The notes beneath the pieces were generated by a model. It was not told the DNA's origin, made no database searches, and saw nothing but the letters and a program-made list of their open reading frames with translations. DNA of 64,000 nucleotides from Kovacikia minuta CCNUW1. Its GTDB lineage: Bacteria > Cyanobacteriota > Cyanobacteriia > Leptolyngbyales > Leptolyngbyaceae. The DNA lies in NCBI RefSeq assembly GCF_020091585.1, contig NZ_CP083583.1:62001-126000 (forward strand), in the 5' to 3' direction. How positions within the stretch are numbered: position 1 is the stretch's first letter; the number at the start of each line of letters is the position of its first letter. The position numbers were made by a program, and so were the translations under genes. Below, piece after piece: positions 9,664-17,076 of this stretch.

Positions 9664-10542
9664 CTATGTTTGAAATTCCTGAAAAAAATGGAAATCCACA
9701 TCGAAAGTTTTTCGAGGAATTAACCCAAGCTCTAAATTCTCAAACATATCAAGAAGCTTTTCTCCATGAACCAGTTCAATTGGTGTTGCACCGTCTCGAA
9801 CTGCCTCCTTTTGAGCATCTGATGTAAATGTTCCAGTTGTCAGAATAATCCCTTTGTCCGCTCTTCCCATCATCGCTCCTCGAAAATCTCTTACTTGAGA
9901 AACCGATACTGCACCCACATATCGTTTGCATTGAAAAAGTACCTTAAAACTTACGAATGGATTAACTTGCAAAATTCCATGTCCGTCAATTCCACCGTCT
10001 CCAGAACGCCCTGTAACTGTAACTTGCTCAAATCCAGATTCTCTCAACAAACGTTGACACAAACGCTCAAATCCTTCTGGAGAAAGTGATGTCAGGATCT
10101 CAAGAAGTTTTTTGCGATACGAAGAGTCATCACTAACTGCGGTATCGTTAGGAGCAATACTTTCTCCAACTGGCTCAAGTTCTGAAGGTTCTTCTGAACT
10201 CTTATCACCCTCAAATTCAGCATGAACTTGTTTAAAGAGCGCGCGCGCTTCATCAAAAGATAAAGATTCAATAGTTCTACCTTTGTCACTTAAACTCCAA
10301 ACACCACGCTTTGATGAATCTACTAATCCAGCTTTGACAAGATAAAACCTAGCCCATGCAACTTGATTGTCAAAGCGTGAAGCCCCACCTTCTAGAAGTT
10401 CTGTTTGTTCTTGTTCTGATATATTTAAGCGCTGTGCAATAACATCTCTTACCTCAGAAGGGCGACCTGAACCACCTAATTCCTTAAGAGCTTCAATCAC
10501 TGGAGAGAAGAAACGAACAAATTTAGGTCCACTCATAAGCAA
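9664..10542 (-). CDS. Mrr-type restriction endonuclease
   Basis: 292-residue protein with the two-domain layout of Mrr type IV restriction enzymes. Residues 1-100 form the winged-helix Mrr N-terminal domain (FFSPVIEALKELGGSGRPSEVRDVIAQ ... ARFYLVKAGLVDSSKRGVWSLSDKG). An acidic linker (100-140) follows, then the PD-(D/E)XK catalytic domain: FERLCQRLLRESGFE (Glu159), GRSGDGGIDG (Asp186) and QCKRY (Gln204, Lys206). All expected catalytic residues are present, so it should cleave DNA, in this family usually methylated DNA. The next Met (10536) is an equally good start. It interrupts the mgs gene set: mgsB ends 555 bp upstream and mgsC starts 49 bp downstream, which suggests a later insertion. Confidence 0.88.
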   Translation of the reverse strand: MLMSGPKFVRFFSPVIEALKELGGSGRPSEVRDVIAQRLNISEQEQTELLEGGASRFDNQVAWARFYLVKAGLVDSSKRGVWSLSDKGRTIESLSFDEARALFKQVHAEFEGDKSSEEPSELEPVGESIAPNDTAVSDDSSYRKKLLEILTSLSPEGFERLCQRLLRESGFEQVTVTGRSGDGGIDGHGILQVNPFVSFKVLFQCKRYVGAVSVSQVRDFRGAMMGRADKGIILTTGTFTSDAQKEAVRDGATPIELVHGEKLLDMFENLELGLIPRKTFDVDFHFFQEFQT

Positions 10543-10613
10543 TAGTAGTTATATACAGCATGTTAGGTGAAACTGTAACGCACCATTTCTGGGTTGTAAA
10601 AGTCAACCCCCCA

Positions 10614-10646
10614 GATCCCCGACTTTTCCCAGAAAAGTGGGGGATC
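10614..10646. repeat. Hairpin GATCCCCGACTTTT / AAAAGTGGGGGATC
   Basis: A 14-bp inverted repeat (one mismatch) with a 5-nt loop, at 10614-10627 and 10633-10646, preceded by TGTAACGCACC. Related text (CCGACTTTTTCCAAAAACGTTGGAGATC) occurs at 31620, so it is a dispersed element; it could also act as a terminator for mgsB. Confidence 0.6.
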
Positions 10647-10768
10647 TTTGTCTCACAAATGATTTGAGAGGTTGTTTGGTGAAATCCACTCTCGAAAATC
10701 TTTAGTTCGCTCCGCTGGTGCTGCTCCCAATGCGATCGCTAACGCCCCCATCTTTGTTGCACCACTTG

Positions 10769-11055
10769 CTATCCTCTTGTACCGTGTAACAATCCTTCTG
10801 TACTGGGTTACATTTGTATGATCATAGAGAACATTCAAATTGTATCGAACGCAAATGCTGTTGTCCTCTATGCAAATACTTTTGTATCGCGTGACAATCC
10901 TTCTGTGTCACAGGACAATCCTTCTGTATCAAGTTGCATTCGGATGATCATAGGTAACATTCAAATTGTGGCGGGTGCAAATGCTGTTGTATCTACCGTA
11001 ATTGCTTCTGTGTCGGGTGACATTCTTTCTGTATCGGATGCATTTCTGTAAGAGT
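10769..11055. repeat. Degenerate 21-bp tandem repeat array, 13 units in register
   Basis: Thirteen consecutive 21-nt units start at 10769, 10790, 10811 and so on to 11021, with a partial fourteenth, and no indels. The best unit is CAATCCTTCTGTATCAAGTTG (10916). A higher-order period of six units (126 nt) is visible: the three units from 10811 and the three from 10937 match closely (GATCATAG, CATTCAAATTGT, AAATGCTGTTGT). Because 21 is divisible by 3, the plus strand stays open from before 10770 to 11051. From ATG 10818 it would encode 77 residues of heptapeptide repeats (NPSVSQD, NPSVSSC, IASVSGD). The minus frame has stops (TGA) in some units. No ribosome-binding site is evident, so protein coding is doubtful. 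Confidence 0.8.
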
Positions 11056-11097
11056 CCGTGCAAATGTTATTGTTCTCAGGCAGGTTGGGCACGTGCC

Positions 11098-11787
11098 CTA
11101 ATACTCCTGATTGGCATCCGCATTCCAATGATACAGTTGCTTTGCCGAAGCAATGCGTTTGAACTCGTGGGGAGCGTGGGAGAAACCTGCTTTATCGAGC
11201 AGTTCTTTTACTACCTCATAATCCGCTTCAGACATGGGTTCAATCTGGGCATCGGCACCGAGGGATTTGATGCTACCGCGCACATAAAGAACGGCTTCGT
11301 AAAGGGAATCTCCCAATGCATCTCCGGCATTGCCACAAATGACCATGCGTCCGGCTTGCGCCATGAATGCGGAGAAACTACCGACATTGCCACCCACCAC
11401 AATGTCTGCACCTTTGAGGGAAATACCGCAGCGCAGGCTGGTGTCTCCCTCAATGATTAGCAATCCACCGTGGGCAGAAGCCCCCGCTGAAACGGAAGCA
11501 AATCCCTTAACATGAACGCGACCGGACATCATGTTTTCGGCAACACCGGGACCGACGTTTCCATGAATGGTGACATTTGCCAGTTTGTTCATCCCGGCTG
11601 CGTAGTAACCGGCATGACCGAGGATATTGACTTCAATCGGGGCATCCAACCCAACCGCAATGTTGTGTGCGCCATCTGGATTGAGCAGATCGATCGCCTG
11701 TCCACCGTTTTGACTGACGTTGTGATGCAGAAAGTGATTTACTTCCCGCAGCGGTGTTTGCGTTAAATCAAAGGTCAAACGGTCCAT
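11098..11787 (-). CDS. mgsB: GXGXG-domain protein (N-methylglutamate synthase subunit B / GlxC)
   Basis: 229 residues matching the C-terminal beta-helix (GXGXG) domain of glutamate synthase as a separate polypeptide. The middle is a series of beta-helix turns rich in Gly and Asn: VNILGHAGYYAAGM, VTIHGNVGPGVAENMMSGRVHVKG, IIEGDTSLRCGISLKGADIVVGGNVG, MVICGNAGDALGDSLYEAVLYVRG. In glutamate synthase this domain couples the amidotransferase and synthase sites. It overlaps the mgsA stop by 13 nt on the same strand, so the two are translationally coupled. Overlap and order (mgsA, mgsB) match the cluster known from methylamine-using proteobacteria. Confidence 0.85.
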   Translation of the reverse strand: MDRLTFDLTQTPLREVNHFLHHNVSQNGGQAIDLLNPDGAHNIAVGLDAPIEVNILGHAGYYAAGMNKLANVTIHGNVGPGVAENMMSGRVHVKGFASVSAGASAHGGLLIIEGDTSLRCGISLKGADIVVGGNVGSFSAFMAQAGRMVICGNAGDALGDSLYEAVLYVRGSIKSLGADAQIEPMSEADYEVVKELLDKAGFSHAPHEFKRIASAKQLYHWNADANQEY

Positions 11788-12671
11788 ACGTACATCTCCT
11801 CAGGTGCGGGTTCGTAGATGTGGGCAGTGTTAACATCCGGCAGATGGGCGAGGGAGCGAAACTCCGAGGCGATCGCCACGTAATCTTCCGTTTCGGCAAC
11901 GACAGCAGGTTTGCAGGCAAAGGCATCGCGCACCAGTGCGAGTTTGTCCTGGGTTCCAATCAGCAAGGTATAGAATCCATCCAACTCTTCAAATCCTTGC
12001 TGCAAGGCTGCTTCCAAAGTGTCCCCTGATTGCATGCGCCATTCCAAAAAACGGCAGGCTGCCTCGGTGTCGTTGTCGGTTTCAAAATGAATTCCGCGTG
12101 GTTCCAGTTTGCGTCGAATGGAGTAGGGGTTGGACAGGGAGCCGTTGTGAACCAGGCAAAAGTCTTCGCCTGCGGTAAAGGGGTGGGCATGGGCGGGCGT
12201 CACCGCGGATTCCGTTGCCATGCGGGTGTGCGCCACCACATGAGTACCTTTCAATGTTTTGAAGTTGTAACGGTTGGCAATGTCAGGGGGTGAACCGGCA
12301 TCTTTATAAAGGTCGATCGCCCGTCCCGTGGACAAAACATGCAGTTGCAAATCCTGCTCTTTTAGCCACTGCTTCATCCTTTCGGGGGCAAGGTCAGTGA
12401 TTAAAACTGCCTGATTGCCGTGGGTTTGCAGATCAACCGTTGTATTGAACTGTGCTTGAAACGCGTCTAACAGTTCTGACCAATGAAAGTCTTTGCCACT
12501 AGAATAAAGGCTGTATTTCCGATGAGATTCTGCCACGGTTTCAGTAAACACGGCAAGCCCCGCAGAATCCGGCCCTCGCTCACTCATCCCAATCAACATG
12601 GGTACCATCAGTTCGCCCAGGGAGTTTCGTAGTTCAGGTTTTTTGATCAGTAGTCCGATGATTCCACACAT
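11775..12671 (-). CDS. mgsA: Class II glutamine amidotransferase (N-methylglutamate synthase subunit A / GlxB)
   Basis: 298-residue Ntn-type amidotransferase. The start MCGIIGLLI places the nucleophilic Cys at position 2, exposed when the initiator Met is removed. Other family marks: MSERGPDSAGLAVF, THVVAHTRMATESAVTPAHAHPF, FCLVHNGSLSNPYSIRRKL, FETDNDTEAACRFL and LVRDAFACKPAVVAETEDYVAIASEFRSLAHL. It would release ammonia or act on a glutamine-like substrate for MgsC. ATG 12671 is the only sensible start. It follows mgdD after a 105-bp heptad-rich spacer and overlaps mgsB. The trio with MgsB and MgsC is what separates an N-methylglutamate locus from a plain sarcosine oxidase operon. Confidence 0.87.
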   Translation of the reverse strand: MCGIIGLLIKKPELRNSLGELMVPMLIGMSERGPDSAGLAVFTETVAESHRKYSLYSSGKDFHWSELLDAFQAQFNTTVDLQTHGNQAVLITDLAPERMKQWLKEQDLQLHVLSTGRAIDLYKDAGSPPDIANRYNFKTLKGTHVVAHTRMATESAVTPAHAHPFTAGEDFCLVHNGSLSNPYSIRRKLEPRGIHFETDNDTEAACRFLEWRMQSGDTLEAALQQGFEELDGFYTLLIGTQDKLALVRDAFACKPAVVAETEDYVAIASEFRSLAHLPDVNTAHIYEPAPEEMYVWTV

Positions 12672-12706
12672 GATTTCGTTTTAAGTTTTGAGTTTTAAGT
12701 TGATAG

Positions 12707-12785
12707 AAGGCAGAAGGCAGGAGGCAGGAGGCAGGAGCTAGGATGCAGGAGCTTGAATTAATTCAAAATTCAAAATTCAAAATTC
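12707..12785. repeat. Heptad repeats GGCAGGA and ATTCAAA between mgdD and mgsA
   Basis: The 105-bp spacer holds tandem GGCAGGA/GGCAGAA heptads (about 12707-12745) and ATTCAAA heptads (about 12759-12782). The ATTCAAA array overlaps the mgdD stop codon, so the last residues of MgdD (ENDEF) are encoded by repeat sequence. Confidence 0.7.
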
Positions 12786-13427
12786 ATCATTCTCAATTCC
12801 CTTGCCACCCAGTTCTTCGACAATTTCTACCAGGGTTCGCCAAAAATACATGCCAAAGGTGCCATCGCACCAAATTCTGTAAAAAGGGAAGTTATCGCGT
12901 TCGCTGGGAATGATGGTGACTGCAACCCCAATCATAGAGGTGAGAATAACGGGACGTTCTGACAAAGAAAGAGCGCGAAAGTTGAAGCTACAGGTTTGCC
13001 GCATCAGGTCATTGATCGCTTCACCGTAGAGGGCGATCGCGAGATCCTGGCGTAACACTGGATACACCCTGGCAGGGGGCTGTTGACAGGCTTCAGCCAG
13101 TTGACGGGCAATGTTAGAGTGCAGGTTGTCTTCAATTAAAAACTCACTCATTCCTAAACGAGCGACAATGCCTCCCTGGGAAATGGGATGCCAGGTATTT
13201 GGACGATCGGGAATGGGAATATTCTGGTCCCTCAACCAGTCTGCTGCCCCCTTGCCCTTAACGCCAAAGCGGGTCAGGAATGACAAATCGGAAATCCGCA
13301 AACGGGGAGCGATCTCACCTTCATTCAAGGTATGAACCCATACGGGCATCCCGTTGATTTCCCGCCAGGAGCCAGGCATCGTTGGTAGCGCATCATGAAC
13401 CGGGCTGAGACGGAGCGGCGTGGTCAT
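12777..13427 (-). CDS. mgdD: Sarcosine oxidase gamma-like subunit (N-methylglutamate dehydrogenase subunit D)
   Basis: 216 residues with the SoxG fold, related to the aminomethyltransferase (GcvT) family but without a free-standing catalytic site. Visible markers: RLRISDLSFLTRFGVKGKGAADWLRDQNIPIP, ISQGGIVARLGMSEFLIED, and RQTCSFNFRALSLSERPVILTSMIGVAVTIIP near the C-terminus, ending FPFYRIWCDGTFGMYFWRTLVEIVEELGG. In heterotetrameric sarcosine oxidases this subunit helps bind FMN at the alpha/beta interface. The ATG overlaps the mgdC stop by 4 nt (ATGA), showing operon organisation. The C-terminal tail comes from an ATTCAAA repeat. Confidence 0.83.
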   Translation of the reverse strand: MTTPLRLSPVHDALPTMPGSWREINGMPVWVHTLNEGEIAPRLRISDLSFLTRFGVKGKGAADWLRDQNIPIPDRPNTWHPISQGGIVARLGMSEFLIEDNLHSNIARQLAEACQQPPARVYPVLRQDLAIALYGEAINDLMRQTCSFNFRALSLSERPVILTSMIGVAVTIIPSERDNFPFYRIWCDGTFGMYFWRTLVEIVEELGGKGIENDEF

Positions 13428-16400
13428 ACGGGCACCTCCTGACGTTGTGCAGCTTCTTTTTGGCGCAGGTTGTTGAGGTCATAAAACGGCGTTGCTGTAA
13501 CGGTTGCGCTGATTAATGCCCCATCCGTTAATCGGATTGAAAAGTGCATGCCGTTGTCTGCTAATTCTGGTTTGACATAGGCTAAACCGATGAATCGTTT
13601 CAGCACTGGGCTAAACCCAATACTGGTTACGCGACCTGCGATCTGATCAGAGTCAATGATCAGATGGCACTCCTGCGGCGGGGTTCCGCGAAAGTTTTGA
13701 GCCAGCATAAAACCAACCAGTTTTTGTTTAATCGGGCGCTTAGCAACCGTTTGCAGACTGCGCTGACCGATAAAAAACGGCTTGTCGAGTTTGGCTGCCC
13801 ACTCTAGATTGGCTTCGAAGGGAGTCGTCAATCCGTCCGTATCCTGACCCACAATCAGATGCCCCTTTTCAAGCCGGAGCAGCCGTTGTGCTTCCACCCC
13901 AAAGGGACAAATGCCATACTCCGCCCCTGCCTCCAGCAGGGCATCCCAGAGTGCCGGGGCGGATTCTGCTGCAACGTGAATTTCGTATCCCCACTCCCCG
14001 ACAAAACCAACCCGCATCAAAATCGCCGGAATTCCGGCAACCGTGGCTTCACGCACGGCAAGGTAGGGAAATGCCGTTCCCGACAGATCACAATCAGTCA
14101 ATTGGGTCAGCACATGACGGGCATTGGGTCCGGCAAGATTGATAGCCGATCGTGCTCCTGTCAAGTTGACCAGCCCACAATCCAACTGCCACATCGTATT
14201 CAAACGAGACAATTCACGATAAATTGCCGCTGCCCCAGAAGTGGTGGTGGTGAAATAGAAATGGTCGGCTCCCAATCGTGCAATCACCCCATCATCCACA
14301 ATCACCCCTGCCTCATCCAGCATCAACGCATAGCGGGACATGCCCACCTTGAGATTGGTGTAGCGTCCGGTGTAAACCCGCTCCAGAAATTCGGCAGCAT
14401 CCGAACCGCGTAACTCCAATTTGCCCAACGTTCCCACATCAATGATGCCAACGCGGGTGCGAACGGCTTCTGCTTCCCGCTGAATACACTGCGATCGATC
14501 TTTTCCAGATTGAGCATAATACGCGGGTCGTCGCCACTGACCTGCCAGCAGAAACGTTGCGCCAAGTGCTGTATGGCGACTGTGCAAAGGCGTCTGCCGT
14601 TCAGGCATAAATCCCCGTCCGGCTAGATGCGATAGGGGCACAGGGTGGAAAAATGGGCGGGCAGTTGTCGTTCCCACCTGACCCGGAGATTTGCCTGTAA
14701 TTCGTGCCAGAATCCGCAATGCATTCATGTTGGAATGTTTACCCTGACTCGGACCCATGCCAACGGTTGTAAATCTTTTGAGTAGCTCAATGTTGTCAAA
14801 TCCCTCCTGAGCCGCGTTGTAAAAGTCCTTTAATTGCAGGTCTTCATCAAAGTCTACAAAGTTCTTACCGGCGGGATGGGCGATCAAGGGAAAGGGATGG
14901 GAAGGGGGTGTGGGGTGTGGGGTGTGGGGTGTGGGATGTGGGGCAAGGGAATTTTGAGTTAATTCTAGCTCCTGGCTCCTGGCTCCTGGCTCCTGGCTCC
15001 TGGCTCCTGGCTCCTGGCTCCTGGCTCCTGGCTCCTGGCTCCTGCTCCCCTGCCTTCCTCCATCCCCCATCCCCAGATATTGAATCGCTTCGCTCCCCGC
15101 CCGTTCACCATCGGTGATTTTCTGGTCGAATTCGTACACGCCATTTACCCGACCACAGGCAAAGATGCCCGCTGGCAGAATTTCGGGAACAAATTGTTGC
15201 AAGGAGGGATCAAACCGCATTTGGGTTCCGGCTTGATAGAGCAGGTTGGCAGCGGGTGCCCAACCCACGCTCATGATGATGCCATCACAGGCGATCGCTT
15301 GTTTATCCTCAGTCTGCGGTTGACCATCAGCATCGATCGGACAAATCACAGCAGTAGAAACCCGATCGACGGCTGGATTGGATTTCGCTTCATAGATGCA
15401 ATGGCTGTAGTAAATGGGAATTCCGATCGCTTGAATGGTTTTTGTTAGATCATTTTCTATATTATTTGGACGTAGATCGACAATTGCCATGACGGTGATG
15501 CCATGCGTTGCTAAATCAATGGCAGCTCGATAGCCATCCTGATTGGCAACCAGGACAACGGCTCGTTCCATTGGCTGAACCGCATAGCGGTAGATCAAGC
15601 GCTGGGCAGCCGATGCCAGCATTACACCAGGCAGATCATTATTGTGAAATACGGCAGGTTGTTCGTAGGCACCGGTTGCCATAATGACCGCTTTCGCCCG
15701 CATTTTGGTAAGACACTGCTTGTCCACTAAAGGAATCCAGTGATCGGCGTAATACCCTGCTGCTTGCGTGGCTAAATAAACTCGAATTTGGGGATGGTTT
15801 TGAACCGTTTGAAGGAGGGCGATCGTGGTTTCCGCCTGCCATGTTTCACCACCTCGCTGATAGCATCCCGCTCCCCCTGCTTGAGCATTTTCATCCACAA
15901 TTACCACATCTGCACCCGCATCGGCTGCGGTTAGGGCTGCCGAAAGCCCTGATATGCCTGCACCAACAACCAGCACATCACAGAAGTCATAGCATTTGGG
16001 TGTGCGAATGTGGGGTGTGGAAGTATCCACCTTTCCTAAGCCGCTGATGGTGCGAATCAGTCGTTCCCAAAATGGAAATCGGTTTTTGTCGTGAAATGCT
16101 TTGTAGTAGAAGCCAACGGGTAAAAAGGGTGAAAAAAAGTTGAGCACACTGGCGCGATCGCCCATCAATCCACCCTTCGTATTCACCGCTGTCAGGGACA
16201 TGCCCGCTTCTAAGGGGGTGATATCTGCACGAATGTTGAGCTGCTGTCCATCCTGTATCAAAGCATTGACATCGTGATTGGCAAGACTTAAAACCCCGCG
16301 CGGACGATGGTATTTAAAACTACGACCCATTACCCGTTGTCCAGCGGCAACCAGTGCAGTGGTAATCGTATCTCCGGCGTAGCCCCAAAAGGAATTGCCC

Positions 16401-16474
16401 TCAAAGGTAAAGGGGAGAATTTGGCTGCGATCGATCCACTCACCTGCGATCGGGGGCAATCGTCTAGCACTCAT
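13424..16474 (-). CDS. mgdC: Sarcosine oxidase alpha-like subunit (N-methylglutamate dehydrogenase subunit C), with a heptad-repeat insertion
   Basis: 1016-residue large subunit. Order of domains: ferredoxin-like domain at 15-95 with GRSFKYHRPRGVLSLANHDVN but no 2Fe-2S cysteines, as in sarcosine oxidase alpha; FAD/NAD-binding domain at about 165-470 with VVGAGISGLSAALTAADAGADVVIVDE and the second dinucleotide segment GIIMSVGWAP; C-terminal GcvT-like folate/formaldehyde domain from about 600 to the end (VGTLGKLELRGSDAAEFLERVYTG, VGFVGEWGYEIH). Residues about 477-524 are a foreign low-complexity insert: SQEPGAR repeats, then HPTP repeats, encoded by heptanucleotide arrays. The family's usual length is about 970, which fits an added segment of this size. 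It overlaps mgdB and mgdD. Predicted role: oxidise N-methylglutamate with the beta subunit and hand the one-carbon unit to folate or release formaldehyde. Confidence 0.87.
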   Translation of the reverse strand: MSARRLPPIAGEWIDRSQILPFTFEGNSFWGYAGDTITTALVAAGQRVMGRSFKYHRPRGVLSLANHDVNALIQDGQQLNIRADITPLEAGMSLTAVNTKGGLMGDRASVLNFFSPFLPVGFYYKAFHDKNRFPFWERLIRTISGLGKVDTSTPHIRTPKCYDFCDVLVVGAGISGLSAALTAADAGADVVIVDENAQAGGAGCYQRGGETWQAETTIALLQTVQNHPQIRVYLATQAAGYYADHWIPLVDKQCLTKMRAKAVIMATGAYEQPAVFHNNDLPGVMLASAAQRLIYRYAVQPMERAVVLVANQDGYRAAIDLATHGITVMAIVDLRPNNIENDLTKTIQAIGIPIYYSHCIYEAKSNPAVDRVSTAVICPIDADGQPQTEDKQAIACDGIIMSVGWAPAANLLYQAGTQMRFDPSLQQFVPEILPAGIFACGRVNGVYEFDQKITDGERAGSEAIQYLGMGDGGRQGSRSQEPGARSQEPGARSQEPGARSQELELTQNSLAPHPTPHTPHPTPPSHPFPLIAHPAGKNFVDFDEDLQLKDFYNAAQEGFDNIELLKRFTTVGMGPSQGKHSNMNALRILARITGKSPGQVGTTTARPFFHPVPLSHLAGRGFMPERQTPLHSRHTALGATFLLAGQWRRPAYYAQSGKDRSQCIQREAEAVRTRVGIIDVGTLGKLELRGSDAAEFLERVYTGRYTNLKVGMSRYALMLDEAGVIVDDGVIARLGADHFYFTTTTSGAAAIYRELSRLNTMWQLDCGLVNLTGARSAINLAGPNARHVLTQLTDCDLSGTAFPYLAVREATVAGIPAILMRVGFVGEWGYEIHVAAESAPALWDALLEAGAEYGICPFGVEAQRLLRLEKGHLIVGQDTDGLTTPFEANLEWAAKLDKPFFIGQRSLQTVAKRPIKQKLVGFMLAQNFRGTPPQECHLIIDSDQIAGRVTSIGFSPVLKRFIGLAYVKPELADNGMHFSIRLTDGALISATVTATPFYDLNNLRQKEAAQRQEVPV
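14905..15044. repeat. Two heptanucleotide arrays inside the mgdC coding sequence
   Basis: GGGGTGT is repeated five times at 14905-14939 (last unit GGGATGT). GCTCCTG is repeated eleven times exactly at 14968-15044 (77 bp). Translated on the minus strand they give the HPTP-type and SQEPGAR-type peptides in the alpha subunit. Since 7 is not a multiple of 3, each unit gained or lost shifts the frame; the present total keeps the gene open. Confidence 0.92.
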
Positions 16475-16733
16475 GCAACCCTCTCTTCACCGTACAAATC
16501 GGGCGTAAAATTTCGTCCGTTTGAGTATTTCGTTCCACCACAAACCAGGTATTGCTGGGACTATGGCACCACCATTCCTGCTTAATCCCCGCTGCTCCAT
16601 TGCGGTTGAATACATAATCTGCCCAGGTGGCATCGTCAGCGGTTTGGGGATCGGGCATCAGCCGCACCTCACCCCCATAAATAAATTCAGAAATCGGTCT
16701 TGCTCCATTTACCGGGCAAATCATGATTTTCAT
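16464..16733 (-). CDS. mgdB: Sarcosine oxidase delta-like subunit (N-methylglutamate dehydrogenase subunit B)
   Basis: 89-residue SoxD-type subunit: MKIMICPVNGARPISEFIYGGEVRLMPDP, then WADYVFNRNGAAGIKQEWWCHSPSNTWFVVERNTQTDEI. In sarcosine oxidases the delta subunit binds zinc through a CPxC pair and a downstream His/Cys. Here the first Cys (6) is kept, but the second position is Asn (CPVN), so the zinc site is incomplete or uses other ligands. The EWWCHSPSNTWF block is intact. The 3' end overlaps the mgdC start by 11 nt. Its presence makes the enzyme heterotetrameric rather than a monomeric sarcosine oxidase. Confidence 0.85.
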   Translation of the reverse strand: MKIMICPVNGARPISEFIYGGEVRLMPDPQTADDATWADYVFNRNGAAGIKQEWWCHSPSNTWFVVERNTQTDEILRPICTVKRGLHEC

Positions 16734-16737
16734 AACG

Positions 16738-17067
16738 CTAAAAAGTTCCTAACAGGGGTAGTACTTTCTGCTTGAGGAGTTCCACCAGAACTGGCTCCAT
16801 ATAACCGTAGTGATCAGGAATATCCAGACAAATGACACGCTTATTTTTGAGCAGCGGTTGAAACTTGTTTGTAAGTTTGCTGCGATGGGATGGTTCCATT
16901 ACAAAGATGATGTCTGCCCATTGAATTGACTCGTTGGATAAAGGCACTTCTGCTTCCCGATCGACCCCCGCTGATTCCACTTCTAGCCCCTCATATTCAG
17001 AGAAAATCGCCTCGGCTGTTGGGCTACGTAATCGATTCTTACCGCAAACAAATAGCAATTTTTTCAT
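16738..17067 (-). CDS. Low-molecular-weight protein tyrosine phosphatase-like protein
   Basis: 109 residues with the P-loop at the N-terminus: LLFVCGKNRLRSPTAE contains CX5R (Cys8, Arg14) followed by Ser, the active-site signature of LMW-PTPs. The general acid region is DIPDHYGYMEP near residue 82. At 109 residues it is shorter than classical LMW-PTPs (about 150) but matches a compact bacterial subfamily. It lies 9 nt after mgdA and 4 nt before mgdB, so it would be co-transcribed although it has no known role in methylamine use. It may be a passenger. Substrate unknown; an arsenate-reductase-like role is possible but there is no extra support. Confidence 0.8.
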   Translation of the reverse strand: MKKLLFVCGKNRLRSPTAEAIFSEYEGLEVESAGVDREAEVPLSNESIQWADIIFVMEPSHRSKLTNKFQPLLKNKRVICLDIPDHYGYMEPVLVELLKQKVLPLLGTF

Positions 17068-17076
17068 AGATAGTCA

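Noticed and set aside
10653-10838. Minus-strand 61-residue frame reading VTQYRRIVTRYKRIA then MGALAIALGAAPAERTK
   Set aside because: It starts with TTG, overlaps the 21-bp repeat array, has stops in the upstream units and no ribosome-binding site; the heptapeptide look comes from the DNA repeat.
10818-11051. Plus-strand 77-residue heptapeptide frame
   Set aside because: Kept only as a property of the repeat array: no Shine-Dalgarno, low complexity, and the open frame follows from the 21-nt period.
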